From positions 124,001 through 188,000 of the forward strand of contig NZ_JAPEMM010000003.1 in assembly GCF_026342735.1 (NCBI RefSeq): 64,000 nt of DNA, given 5' to 3'. This stretch comes from Streptomyces sp. NBC_00193 (GTDB lineage: Bacteria > Actinomycetota > Actinomycetes > Streptomycetales > Streptomycetaceae). This document shows, piece after piece, positions 17,128-26,290 of the stretch. A program made the translations under genes and the position numbers. The first letter of the stretch is position 1; every line of letters begins with the position of its first letter. Below the pieces are notes generated by a model. The model worked only from the letters and a program-made list of their open reading frames with translations. It had not been told where the DNA came from and searched no databases.

Positions 17128-17979
17128 TCAGGCGCCGGAGGCCAGGGCGCGACGGACGTCGATGTTGCCGTACTTCGTCCGGGCGCGGACCTTGACGGTG
17201 TCCGCGCTCTCCTCCGGGCTCCCGGACGCGGTGAGCGCGTTGCGCACCTGGCCGGAGCCCGAGCTGACGTCGAGCCAGGCGGCCGTACCCTCGCGGACGC
17301 CGACCTCGATGGCCCCGTAGGAGGTCTCCAGCTCCACGGTGCCGCGGGCGACTTCGCCCACCCGCAGGGTTCCGTGGGCGGTCTTGGCGGTGACCGAGTC
17401 CTCGGCCCGCCGGATCTCGATGTCACCGTTGGCACCGCTCACCCGCAGCTCGCCGATGGCGGCGCCGACGGTCGTGGTGCCGTGCGAGTTCTTCAGGACG
17501 GCGGGGCCGTCGACGAAGCCGAGGCGCAGGCTGCCGGAGCTGGTGGTGATCTCGGTCGCGCCCTCGGCCCGGTCCACGGTGATCGAGCCGTGCGACGCGG
17601 TCAGCTTGAGCGGGCCGGTCGTGTCGAGGCGGACGTCGCCGGACGAGGTCTTCACCCGGACCTCGCCGAGCCGGCCCTCGCCGAGCACCTGGGTCCAGGA
17701 GCCGGTCGTGTCGACGTGCGAACCCGTGGGCAGGTCCACCGTCACGTCGACGATGCCGGGCTTGCCGAACGGGTTGGACTTGGGCGTCCTGACGGTCAGC
17801 ACGCCGCCCGCGAACGTGACCTCGGTCTGCTCGGCGGTCCGTACGTCCTTGTCGCGCTTCGGGTCCCGGGGCTGCACCGCCACGACGGTGTCGCGGCGGT
17901 CGCCCGCGGTGAACTGGATGGAACCGGCCTCCACGTGTGCGGTGACCGAGATCGCTTCGGAGGTGTCGAAAGAAGGCAT
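17128..17979 (-). CDS. DUF4097-family beta-strand repeat protein (first copy)
   Basis: A 283-aa protein made of repeated short beta strands, with lines such as GSITVDRAEGATEITTSSGS and GELRVSGANGDIEIRRAED giving the DUF4097 (adhesin-like beta-helix) pattern. It has no signal peptide or membrane segment and is probably cytoplasmic. In actinomycetes such genes often sit between a HicB/ribbon-helix-helix regulator and a DrrAB-type ABC pair, as here; their function is not established. A shorter paralogue is at 27494-28162. Confidence 0.85.
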   Translation of the reverse strand: MPSFDTSEAISVTAHVEAGSIQFTAGDRRDTVVAVQPRDPKRDKDVRTAEQTEVTFAGGVLTVRTPKSNPFGKPGIVDVTVDLPTGSHVDTTGSWTQVLGEGRLGEVRVKTSSGDVRLDTTGPLKLTASHGSITVDRAEGATEITTSSGSLRLGFVDGPAVLKNSHGTTTVGAAIGELRVSGANGDIEIRRAEDSVTAKTAHGTLRVGEVARGTVELETSYGAIEVGVREGTAAWLDVSSGSGQVRNALTASGSPEESADTVKVRARTKYGNIDVRRALASGA

Positions 17980-18077
17980 GACTGTCCCGTCCTCTTGGGT
18001 CTTCCGGGCGTCCCCGCTGGTGGGACGTGGTGTGGGCGAACTGATGCGGTGCGGTGCGACGCGATGGGGGAGCCGGG

Positions 18078-18605
18078 CTAGCGGACCCAGCCGGTGAAGC
18101 TCTGCCCCACGCTCTGGGACTTCTCCGCCGTACGGGGCCGGGCGCCGCCGTCGACCGCGGCCGATACGGCGCGCACCAGCCAGGCGTTGACCGACAGCCC
18201 CTCGCGGCTCGCGGCCTCCTCGGCGCGGGCCTTCAGGTGGGCCGGCAGACGCAGGTTGACGCGGGCGGTGCCGCCCTCGTCGCCCTCGGCGACTGCGTGC
18301 GGCGCGAGCGGTTCGGCGAACGGAGCGGCGGAGGCCGGCTCCGCGGGGGCGTGGCTCTCGCCGGCCGGCACCGTCACCACGAACTCGGGGTCGAGCCCCC
18401 GCAGCCGTACGTCGACCGATCCGGGGGCGAGTTCACGGGTGATCTCGTCCATCGCGGCGGAGAGCACGTTGAGCAGGGTCAGCCGGGTGGCCGACTCCAG
18501 GGGAGCGGTGAGCCTCTCGGCCAGCTTGCGGGCTTCGTCGCCGCCGGCCTCGGCGGCGACGGCGAGCTCTTGGCGGAGGGTGGTGACGTAGGGCGTGAGG
18601 TCCAT
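18078..18605 (-). CDS. Ribbon-helix-helix (HicB-antitoxin-like) regulator
   Basis: A 175-aa protein. The C-terminal third, ARVNLRLPAHLKARAEEAA followed by REGLSVNAWLVRAVSAAV, is a ribbon-helix-helix DNA-binding fold of the HicB/Arc type; the N-terminal part is an acidic/Ala-rich domain of unknown role. The start MDLTPYVTTLRQ at 18605 was chosen because upstream in-frame codons fall inside an array of repeated TGGCRCCA-type half-sites that look like its own operators. No HicA-like toxin is adjacent, so it is probably a transcription factor of the DUF4097-ABC operon. Confidence 0.82.
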   Translation of the reverse strand: MDLTPYVTTLRQELAVAAEAGGDEARKLAERLTAPLESATRLTLLNVLSAAMDEITRELAPGSVDVRLRGLDPEFVVTVPAGESHAPAEPASAAPFAEPLAPHAVAEGDEGGTARVNLRLPAHLKARAEEAASREGLSVNAWLVRAVSAAVDGGARPRTAEKSQSVGQSFTGWVR

Positions 18606-18613
18606 GTCGCACA

Positions 18614-18756
18614 GCATGGCACAGCGATGGCGCCATGTCGAGCCAATGTGGCACCACTTCACCACGCGGTGGTGCCGCCACACGTAAACTTGCTGGTCAG
18701 AGCCATGACGCCATCGCGCGCCACAGTGGCGTCAGATGGCACCAGACGGCACCACG
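18614..18756. promoter_or_regulatory. Array of TGGCRYCA half-sites upstream of the RHH gene
   Basis: Within about 140 bp there are repeated TGGCAC, TGGCGCCA, TGGCACCAC, GGTGGTGCC, GTGGCGTCA, ATGGCACCA and CGGCACCAC words. Several form inverted pairs, for example GGCACCAC with GTGGTGCC around 18650-18675. Ribbon-helix-helix proteins bind clustered short repeats of this kind, so this is a likely cooperative operator for the gene at 18078-18605. Confidence 0.6.
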
Positions 18757-18770
18757 GCTGCGCGGACCTG

Positions 18771-18965
18771 TCCCCTACCCGCCCTTCCACCGTTCCCCGG
18801 GGCTCCGCCCCGGACCCCGCGCCTCAAACGCCGGCGAGGCTGGGTTTATCCAGCCCCTCCGGCGTTTGAGGAGCGGGGGTCCGGGGGCTGGCCCCCGGCA
18901 ACGGCGCCGCACACGGCAACGGGTCCGGGCAGAGCCCGGGGAACGGTGGAAGGGCGGGTAGGGGA
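18771..18965. repeat. Nested inverted-repeat element with 31-bp perfect arms (REP-like)
   Basis: Arms 18771-18801 and 18935-18965 are perfect reverse complements (31 bp). Between them is a second inverted pair, CAAACGCCGG with CCGGCGTTTG, plus GGCTCCGCCCCGGA-type words. The same words (CCGGGGAACGG, GCGTTTGAGGCGCGGGGTC) recur at 63557-63620. They form an intergenic repeat family widespread in Streptomyces, probably a bidirectional terminator or REP/MITE-like relic. It fills the 407-bp gap before the CGNR gene. Confidence 0.75.
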
Positions 18966-19012
18966 CTTCGCCCCGCGCAGCGGCACACCCCGCAGCCGGG
19001 CCGGGGCCGGTG

Positions 19013-19612
19013 TCAGGAAGCGGAGGCCGTCCGGCGGGCGTAGTGGCGGGCCGCCTTCGCCCGGTTCCCGCACCCCGTGCTCGTGCACCACCGACGGGTG
19101 CCGTTGCGACTCACGTCGTGGAACCGCAGCCCACACGTCGGGTTGGCACACGTGCGCACCCGGTCCCGCGCGGTACTGAGCAGCCGGAGGTAATCCGCCG
19201 CCACGAGGTACCCGAGCAGACGGCCCGAGTCGGGCGCCTCCAGCCGCTCGACGGGCCCGGTGGCCGTGAGCAGCCGGCGGATCCGGCCCGCGTCGAGCAG
19301 CCTGTTGAAGGCGTCGAGCGCCATCGGCCCCGCATCGGCGCGCCCGGCCACACCGGCCAGCGCGGTGCGGGCGGCCCGGACCGCGGTCAGGGTGGTCCGG
19401 TCGGCCCGCAGCTCGCCGCAGGCGTACGCGGCGGCCGCCCGGGACCCGGCCAGCCAGCACGCGAGGCCGGCGGTGGAGTCCAGCAGGTCGTAGCGGCCGT
19501 ACCGGTCGTGCCAGAGGGTGTTGAGGAGGTCCAGGCTGAGCGGCTCGCCGGTCAGCGGACGCGGATCGGGCGCGCTCGTCGCCACGACCGCCCCTGCTCG
19601 GTCCACGCTCAC
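19013..19612 (-). CDS. CGNR zinc-finger protein (ABATE domain)
   Basis: A 199-aa protein with an N-terminal all-helical ABATE-like domain and a C-terminal treble-clef zinc finger: CANPTCGLRFHD, then WCTSTGCGNRAKAARHYAR. Such proteins are thought to be DNA-binding stress regulators. Its GTG overlaps the TGA of the upstream TetR gene by 4 bp (GTGA), so the two regulators are made together. The coupling to a GBL-receptor-like TetR is notable. Confidence 0.88.
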   Translation of the reverse strand: MSVDRAGAVVATSAPDPRPLTGEPLSLDLLNTLWHDRYGRYDLLDSTAGLACWLAGSRAAAAYACGELRADRTTLTAVRAARTALAGVAGRADAGPMALDAFNRLLDAGRIRRLLTATGPVERLEAPDSGRLLGYLVAADYLRLLSTARDRVRTCANPTCGLRFHDVSRNGTRRWCTSTGCGNRAKAARHYARRTASAS

Positions 19613-20277
19613 CCCCGCGGCCCGAGGTGCACGGGTTCGGGGACGGCCGCGAAGGCGCAGTACGGCGACGAGCCCTCGGCCCGGTACAGCTCCACGGCCT
19701 GCGGCGCCGCGAGGATCCCCGGCAGGATCAGCTGCCACAGCCGGGTCAGGTGCCCGCGCAGCGGCCCGCAGGAACGGCCCGGGCGGTCCTCCTCCGCGCG
19801 CAGGCACACGTCCATCCCGATCAGTGAGTACACGAGCTGCGCGGCCGTCCCCCAGGGATCGGCCGCTCCGGCCAGGGCGTCGGCCAGCTCCTCGCGGACG
19901 GCGTCGGTCCAGGAGACGCTGCCGTCGGGGTAGTGCACGAACTCCCGGGTCAGCCGGGCGCCCGCCCGTACGACGGGGTCGTGCCCGAGCCGCCCGGCGA
20001 CCGCGTGCGTGATGTCGACGGCGGCCTGCAAGGGCCGGATCCCGCGGTGCGGTACCGCGCCCAGGGCGCCCACGATCGACTGCCGGGCTTCGGTGCGCAC
20101 GGCTCTGACCAGGTCGTCCTTGGCGGGGAAGTGGTACATCAAGGCGCCCTTGGTCACTCCTGCGGCGGTGCAGATGACGGCGAGCGAGGCCCCTTCGTAG
20201 CCGTAGAGGTCGATGGCCTTGGCGGCACCGTTGATCAGAGCCCGGCGCGTCCGCTCGGCTCGCTCCTGCTGCGCCAT
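19609..20277 (-). CDS. TetR regulator, gamma-butyrolactone-receptor-like (second)
   Basis: A 222-aa TetR protein. The HTH (LYGYEGASLAVICTAAGVTK followed by GALMYHFPAKDDLVRAV) matches the ArpA/ScbR group. The C-terminal part keeps the ADPWGTAAQLVYSLIGMDV segment where receptors hold the ligand pocket. The start MAQQERAERTRR is at 20277; the much longer open frame upstream is an antisense artefact across the AMP-ligase gene. It is coupled to the CGNR gene. It could be a true receptor or a ScbR2-like pseudo-receptor. Confidence 0.85.
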   Translation of the reverse strand: MAQQERAERTRRALINGAAKAIDLYGYEGASLAVICTAAGVTKGALMYHFPAKDDLVRAVRTEARQSIVGALGAVPHRGIRPLQAAVDITHAVAGRLGHDPVVRAGARLTREFVHYPDGSVSWTDAVREELADALAGAADPWGTAAQLVYSLIGMDVCLRAEEDRPGRSCGPLRGHLTRLWQLILPGILAAPQAVELYRAEGSSPYCAFAAVPEPVHLGPRG

Positions 20278-20306
20278 GGGCGCTCCTCGTGCGTAGGGGA
20301 TGGAGA

Positions 20307-20358
20307 CGTACGGGTGGTGCGGTCCGGGCGGGCCCGCCCGGACCGCACCACCCGTACG
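20307..20358 (-). terminator. Perfect 52-bp palindrome ending the AMP-ligase operon
   Basis: Arms 20307-20332 and 20333-20358 are exact reverse complements over 26 bp with no spacer. It begins 2 bp past the AMP-ligase stop (20360) and lies in the 5' region of the next minus-strand gene, the TetR at 20277. It would act as a very strong terminator, insulating the TetR gene; it could also extrude as a cruciform. Confidence 0.85.
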
Positions 20359-20359
20359 A

Positions 20360-22015
20360 TCAGGCCGCGGTGCCGGCCGGGACGGAGGCCAGGCTGTCCT
20401 CGAAGCTCTTGCGGAGCTGGGCGCGGCGGAGCTTGCCGATGCCGGTCTTGGGGATCTCGGACCGGTCGACGGGCAGCAGGTGCGGTACGTCGACGCCCAG
20501 CCGCTCGCGGACCCGCTCGCGGATCCGCTCGCCCTGTTCCCCGGTGATGGCGCCGGAGCGCGGGCTGAAGAAGACCGCGAGCTCCTCGGCGCCGCCGGGC
20601 TCGGCGGTGACCAGGGAGGCGACGGTGTACGAGGGCTCGATGAAGTCGAGTTCCTCGACGGCGGCCTCGATCTCGTGGCCGTGGTAGGCGATCTCCCCGA
20701 GCTGGATGACGTCGTCGGTGCGGCCGGTGACGGTGAGGATGCCGTTCTCCACGTACGCCAGGTCGCCGGTCTTGAACCAGCCGTCGTCCGTGAAGGACTG
20801 CCGGTTCTGCACGGGGTTGTCGTAGTACCCGGAGGTGATGGTCGAACCGGTGACCTGGAGGCGGCCGGTGATGCCCCACGGCACGAGGGCGCCGTGCTCG
20901 TCGACGACTCGGATGCGGGTGCCGGGCTGCGGGCGGCCGACGGGCACGTAGCGGTCGTCGCCGGCGGCGGCCTCGGTGAACTGGCAGTCGGCCACACCGG
21001 CGGTGGTCTCGGACATGCCCCAGCCGGGGAACATGGCGGTGGCGGGCAGCCCGTAGGGGGCCAGCAGGTCCAGGAAGCGGCGGACTACGCCGGAGCGGAC
21101 GGCCTCGCCGCCGTTCATGATGTAGCGCAGCGGGCTCAGGTCCCAGCCGCGGCCCTCGAAGCGGTCGGCCTGGTCGTTGACGAGCACGAAGGCGAAGTTG
21201 GGCGCCCAGGTGGTGTCGGCCCGGTGGGTGGAGACGGCGTCGAGCCAGCGCAGCGGGTCTTCCAGGACCCACTGGATCTTGGCGTGGACCTGGGCGGCGC
21301 CGAGGAAGACGTCGCGCGCGTGGAACATGACGAGGCCGCCGATGTGGTCCAGCGGCATCCAGTTGAAGGTGCGGGTGTCCGCGTCGAGCTTGTTCACGCG
21401 GGAGGTGGCCGCGCTGCGCGTGAGGATGTTGCGGTGGGTCAGGGTGACGGCCTTGGGCACGCCGGTGCTGCCGGAGGTGAGCAGCAGGACGGCCGGGTCC
21501 ACGGCGTCCGGCTCGTGCCAGGCGAGGTCCGGCTCGTGGGCGGTGCGCAGGCTCGCCACGTCGCCCAGGTGCGCGGCGGTCCAGCCGGCGTCGGCGGTGA
21601 CGGCGGGGGCGAGCTCCTGGCCGGTGCCGGTCAGGACGCGGGGGCGGCCGTAGCCGGCCCAGACGCGCTCGAGCAGGCCGGGGCCGTTGACCGCGTCGGC
21701 GCTGACGGGCAGCGGCAGGAAGCCGCCGAGGATGCAGGCCCAGAAGCCGGAGAGGAGGTCGGCGTCGTCCGCGGACTGCAGGATGATCTTCTCGCCGATC
21801 GCGGCGCCGGAGGCGCGCAGGCCGGCCAGGACGCGCGAGGCGGCGTCGAGGAGCTCGGCGTAGCTCTGGTGCACCTCGGTGCCATCGGCGCGGATGTACG
21901 TCACGCCGCGGCCCTCGCTCTCGGCGACGGCGCGGACGAGGGCGGCGCCGAGGTGCGCGACGCCGGTTTCGGGGGCGGGCCCGCCGTCGAGCAGCGATAT
22001 GCCGGTGCCGGTCAT
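20360..22015 (-). CDS. AMP-dependent acyl/aryl ligase (stand-alone adenylation enzyme)
   Basis: A 551-aa ANL-superfamily enzyme with intact motifs: A3 LLTSGSTGVPKA at 178-189, A5 GWGMSETTAG, A7 DGWFKTGDL, and the catalytic Lys528 in KTGIGKL. It activates a carboxylic acid as its adenylate for transfer to a thiol or amine. Its layout (NWMPLDHIGGLVMFHARDV) resembles the fatty/aryl-acyl AMP ligase branch that loads carrier proteins or makes amides. No carrier protein is encoded nearby. Its ATG overlaps the methyltransferase stop (ATGA). The acid is probably the cluster's aromatic or acyl unit (inference). Confidence 0.88.
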   Translation of the reverse strand: MTGTGISLLDGGPAPETGVAHLGAALVRAVAESEGRGVTYIRADGTEVHQSYAELLDAASRVLAGLRASGAAIGEKIILQSADDADLLSGFWACILGGFLPLPVSADAVNGPGLLERVWAGYGRPRVLTGTGQELAPAVTADAGWTAAHLGDVASLRTAHEPDLAWHEPDAVDPAVLLLTSGSTGVPKAVTLTHRNILTRSAATSRVNKLDADTRTFNWMPLDHIGGLVMFHARDVFLGAAQVHAKIQWVLEDPLRWLDAVSTHRADTTWAPNFAFVLVNDQADRFEGRGWDLSPLRYIMNGGEAVRSGVVRRFLDLLAPYGLPATAMFPGWGMSETTAGVADCQFTEAAAGDDRYVPVGRPQPGTRIRVVDEHGALVPWGITGRLQVTGSTITSGYYDNPVQNRQSFTDDGWFKTGDLAYVENGILTVTGRTDDVIQLGEIAYHGHEIEAAVEELDFIEPSYTVASLVTAEPGGAEELAVFFSPRSGAITGEQGERIRERVRERLGVDVPHLLPVDRSEIPKTGIGKLRRAQLRKSFEDSLASVPAGTAA

Positions 22016-22812
22016 GCCTGGTTCTCCTCTTGCTGAGCGGTGTCGGACGCGGTGTCGGCGGGGGTCGCGGTGGCCACGATGACGAGCGGGCCCCGGCCGT
22101 GGAAGGGCGCGGGCTCCTTGCGGAACCCGCCGTACTCGGCCGTGATGGTCAGTCCCGCCGCGGCCAGCAGTTCGCGGACCTCGGGCCCGGTCAGGACGGC
22201 CTGGTCGAAGAAGTTGTCGTACATGGCGACCGTGCCGTCCGCGGTGCGGACCAGCAGGGTCTCCTCGTTGCGCCAGTTCGCGGCGTGCGCGTTGATGAAC
22301 TGGCGGGCCAGGCGGGTGATGAGGACCCCGTCCCGGCGGTGGTGGCCGACGCTGTTGGGCTGGAAGGAGTCGACGAAGTTCAGCAGGTGGCCGAATTCCA
22401 GGACGACCTGCCCGCCGGGGTTCAGCAGCTCGCGGACGGAGCGCAGGACGGCCGGGAGCCGGCCGCGGTCCAGGTAGTTCAGCGTCATGAACAGGCTGTA
22501 CACGAGGTCGTAGCGCTCGTCGGTGCGGTACTCCTCGGCGCGGGCCTCCACGTAGGAGATGCCCTCGTCGCCGGCGGCCCGGGCGTACTCCAGGAACGCG
22601 GCGCTCTGGTCGACGCCGGTGCCGCGGTGGCCGCGCTCGCGCAGGGCGCGCAGGTTGGAGCCGGTGCCGCAGCCCAGGTCGAGTACGGTGCCCGCGTCGG
22701 GGAGCAGGGATGCGAGGAACTCCGTCTCGGCGTCGAGGTTGCGGAAGTCCTTCCGCATGATCTCGTAGTACTCACCGGGGAATTCGAAGCTCGTGCCGGT
22801 CAAATCCGTCAT
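22012..22812 (-). CDS. SAM-dependent methyltransferase
   Basis: A 266-aa class I methyltransferase. The SAM-binding motif VLDLGCGTGSNL spans residues 43-54, with post-motif GTGVDQSAAFLEYA and the YDLVYSLFMTLNYLDRG motif. It is translated just before the AMP ligase (4-bp overlap), so the pair acts together, for example on an aromatic hydroxyl, amino or carboxyl group. O-, N- and C-methylation cannot be told apart from sequence alone. Confidence 0.88.
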   Translation of the reverse strand: MTDLTGTSFEFPGEYYEIMRKDFRNLDAETEFLASLLPDAGTVLDLGCGTGSNLRALRERGHRGTGVDQSAAFLEYARAAGDEGISYVEARAEEYRTDERYDLVYSLFMTLNYLDRGRLPAVLRSVRELLNPGGQVVLEFGHLLNFVDSFQPNSVGHHRRDGVLITRLARQFINAHAANWRNEETLLVRTADGTVAMYDNFFDQAVLTGPEVRELLAAAGLTITAEYGGFRKEPAPFHGRGPLVIVATATPADTASDTAQQEENQA

Positions 22813-22885
22813 CCTCCTCGGATGTCAGTGCGCGTCGGTCGTCGGTGCTCGGCGGTGCTCGTCGTTGCTCAGCGGCGGCGGTCCC

Positions 22886-23839
22886 CTACGTGGACACGGC
22901 CTCGCGCATGGTCCGGTAGCCGCGCGGGGTGAGGCCGTACCGGTCGCGGAAGAGCCGGCTGAAGTGCGAGGCCTGGTAGAGGCCGGACCGTTCGCCGATG
23001 ACCCCGACGGGCAGGTGCTCGAGCCGCGGGTCGCGCAGCTCCGACCGGCAGCGGGCGAGGCGCTCGTCCCGGATCCATCGGGCGGGGCTGGTTCCCTGCT
23101 CCTGGAAGATCCGCTGGAGGTAGCGCAGCGAGACGTTGTGGTGCTCGGCGATCGCCTGCGGGGTGAGGTCGGGGTCGGAGAGCCGTGCACGGATGTACGA
23201 CTGGATGGCCAGCATGAGGTCGTGCCGGGCCACCTCGTCCTCGGCCGCGACATTGCGCAGCCGGTCCGCGAGGACGGCCGCGGTCAGGCCCGCCACCGTG
23301 GCGCCGACCCGGTCGACGGCGGAGTGGATCTCGGTGCCGTGGTCGTGGAGTCCGGCGAGGAGCTGGGACAGCAGGGCGCCCGCGCCCATCCGTCCGCACC
23401 AGCCGGTGGCGGTGAGCTTGGCGGTGTCGCCGGCCGACATGCCGAGGTGCCGGTGCGGCAGCTGGACCTCGACCAGGTGGAAGGGCCGGGGCAGCACGAG
23501 GCGGTAAGGGCGGCTGGTGTCGCAGCAGATGATCTGCGGGCCGCTCGCCGAGCCGCGGCGGCCGTCCTGGTGGACGTGGATCTCGCCGGCCAGCGCCCGG
23601 AACACCCGAAGGGACTCGGAGGGGTCGGGGCGGATGTGGCGACCGGGGCGGACGGCCTCGTGGGCCTCCCCGGTGACGAGGGAGATCGTGACGTCTCCGA
23701 ACTCGCGGCGGACGGTGGTCCCGTACACGGACTCGCTGTGCGTACGGATGACCCGCGCCGTGCAGGTGGCGGGTGCGGCGAGCGCTGGACTGCGGTCCGG
23801 CACGAATGCGCTCGGCACGCGGAGGGGCAGCATGTCCAT
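22886..23839 (-). CDS. AraC/XylS-family regulator
   Basis: A 317-aa protein with an N-terminal sensing domain of the AraC_binding_2 type and a C-terminal double helix-turn-helix (LTPQAIAEHHNVSLRYLQRI, then GVIGERSGLYQASHFSRLFR). The start MDMLPLRVP at 23839 follows GAGGAG. It heads the minus-strand set with the methyltransferase and AMP ligase and is divergent from GAPDH. An ACCT-type palindrome lies 56 bp in front of it, so it is a candidate pathway activator switched on by a GBL receptor. Confidence 0.88.
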   Translation of the reverse strand: MDMLPLRVPSAFVPDRSPALAAPATCTARVIRTHSESVYGTTVRREFGDVTISLVTGEAHEAVRPGRHIRPDPSESLRVFRALAGEIHVHQDGRRGSASGPQIICCDTSRPYRLVLPRPFHLVEVQLPHRHLGMSAGDTAKLTATGWCGRMGAGALLSQLLAGLHDHGTEIHSAVDRVGATVAGLTAAVLADRLRNVAAEDEVARHDLMLAIQSYIRARLSDPDLTPQAIAEHHNVSLRYLQRIFQEQGTSPARWIRDERLARCRSELRDPRLEHLPVGVIGERSGLYQASHFSRLFRDRYGLTPRGYRTMREAVST

Positions 23840-23887
23840 CGTTCTCCTCGCTCCGGGAAGCGTCGTGTCATGACAAGCAGGCCCATA

Positions 23888-23910
23888 GAAACATACCTTC
23901 ATGCAGGTAC
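23888..23910. promoter_or_regulatory. GBL-receptor-type operator (ARE-like), AraC/GAPDH promoter
   Basis: GAAACATACC is followed by TTCATGCAGGTA; the core ACCTTCATGCAGGT at 23895-23908 is palindromic except for one pair. It lies in the 257-bp divergent region between the AraC gene and GAPDH. The same 14-bp core read on the other strand, ACCTGCATGAAGGT, occurs exactly at 50979-50992. Half-sites of ANACAWACC type are typical of autoregulatory elements bound by ArpA/ScbR-family receptors. Confidence 0.75.
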
Positions 23911-24096
23911 TCGCTCGCCATCAGATGTTCCAATCAACTGGGCCTCACCACGGGTTCCGTGCGCAAACAGGCCATGAACAGGCGCATTTACGCAAGCCAA
24001 CCCAGAAGTCAGCCGGTACAGTTGAGGACGAGGACTGGCCGGACAACGCGGCTTCACGTGCGGTCATGGATGTAGTTTCCGAACGAGGGGTATCAC

Positions 24097-25104
<1,008 letters not shown>

Positions 25105-25187
25105 CCGGCGCCCCGTAGACGGGCACCTTGGCCGACGGCGACCCCGTCGGCCCCGGCGCCCGTCCCGACCGGAGGATCCCGATTCCC

Positions 25188-26102
25188 GTGATCAAGACCC
25201 CCCATCACGAGGGTGAACAGGCCGTCCAGAAGCAGGCCGGCGAAGGCGGTCCCGGCTGGGGATCGCCCATGTTCGACGACGTGATCCAGCCCGGCTTCGA
25301 CCAGTACCTGATGCGCCAGCGCATGCTCTTCCTGGGCGGCGCCGACGCGACGGGCGCCATGTGGTCCTCGCTGGTCACGGGCGACCCCGGCTTCGCCCTG
25401 CCCACGAGCCGGCGCACGATCACGCTGTCCTCCCTGCCCGTGCCGGGCGATCCGCTCGCCGAGGCCTTCGCCGAGACGGCCGACATCGGGCTGCTCGCCC
25501 TCGAACCGCACACGACGACCCGGATCCGGATCAACGGCGTGGCGCGGCGCGAAGGGGACTCCCTCCACATCCGCACCGAGCAGGTCCTGGGCAACTGCCC
25601 CAAGTACCTCCAGGTACGGGTCCCCGTCGCGGACGGTCCCGCGTCGGCGACCCGGGAGACCCGGGACGGCGACGCGCTGACGCCCGAACAGGAGAAGTGG
25701 ATCCGCGGCGCGGACACCTTCTTCATCGCCAGTCAGGCCGACGGCTACGGCGCGGACTCCTCGCACCGGGGCGGCGACCCCGGTTTCGTCACGGTGGCGG
25801 GACCGCGCAGGCTCGTATGGCCCGACTACTTCGGCAATTCCTTCTACATGACCTTGGGCAATCTGCAGCTCAACGAGAACTGCGGACTGCTCTTCCTGGA
25901 CTGGGAGTCCGGCCACACCCTGCAACTGACGGGCAAGGCTCGGATCAACTGGGCCGAGGGGGACCGGGCCGACGTGCCCGGAGCCCTGCGGATGTGCGAG
26001 TTCGACATCGAACGCGTGGTGCAGATCGACGGGGCGACCCGGCTGCGCTGGGCGTTCGGCGGTCCCTCGCCCTACAACCCGCCGGCACCGGCGCGGGGCT
26101 GA
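25188..26102 (+). CDS. PNPOx-fold (FMN split-barrel) protein
   Basis: A 304-aa protein resembling pyridoxamine-5'-phosphate-oxidase-like proteins: GAMWSSLVTGDPGF, ETADIGLLALEPHTTTRIRI, then NCPKYLQVR, and a C-terminal GNLQLNENCGLLFLDWESG strand typical of the FMN-binding split barrel. GTG at 25188 is the best start (GGAGG 12 nt upstream); a TTG at 25128 is possible. It follows GAPDH by 83 bp. Substrate unknown; relatives reduce flavin, heme, F420-linked or quinone substrates. It may partner another flavoenzyme in the cluster. Confidence 0.75.
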   Translation: MIKTPHHEGEQAVQKQAGEGGPGWGSPMFDDVIQPGFDQYLMRQRMLFLGGADATGAMWSSLVTGDPGFALPTSRRTITLSSLPVPGDPLAEAFAETADIGLLALEPHTTTRIRINGVARREGDSLHIRTEQVLGNCPKYLQVRVPVADGPASATRETRDGDALTPEQEKWIRGADTFFIASQADGYGADSSHRGGDPGFVTVAGPRRLVWPDYFGNSFYMTLGNLQLNENCGLLFLDWESGHTLQLTGKARINWAEGDRADVPGALRMCEFDIERVVQIDGATRLRWAFGGPSPYNPPAPARG

Positions 26103-26148
26103 ACCCCCTCAGCCCCCGCGCCGTCCCCCTCCCCCGGCCCCCTGGTCA

Positions 26149-26192
26149 CCGTCCGGCCGTGCCGCCTCCCCCGTCGGCGCGGCCGGACGGTG
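26149..26192 (+). terminator. Hairpin terminator after the PNPOx-fold gene
   Basis: ACCGTCCGGCCG (26149-26160) pairs exactly with CGGCCGGACGGT (26181-26192), loop 20 nt. Confidence 0.7.
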
Positions 26193-26221
26193 TTGTACCC
26201 CCGGCCCGGCACGCCGCCCAT

Positions 26222-26266
26222 CCGCCCGAGGACCACCCGCCCGAGGACCACCCCACCCGAGGACTC
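26222..26266 (+). repeat. 15-bp tandem repeat upstream of the aminotransferase
   Basis: Three copies of CCGCCCGAGGACCAC (two exact, the third diverged) immediately precede the ribosome site of the aminotransferase gene. Probably replication slippage; no function is evident. Confidence 0.5.
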
Positions 26267-26290
26267 TCCCGTTTAAGGACTGACTGCGCC

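Noticed and set aside
18078..18605. Toxin-antitoxin pair around the HicB-like protein
   Set aside because: No HicA-type or other small toxin ORF adjoins it; the neighbour is a large DUF4097 protein.
20278..20997. N-terminal extension of the second receptor-like TetR
   Set aside because: Arg/Ser/Pro-rich and antiparallel-frame shadow of the AMP-ligase gene; it also crosses the 52-bp terminator.
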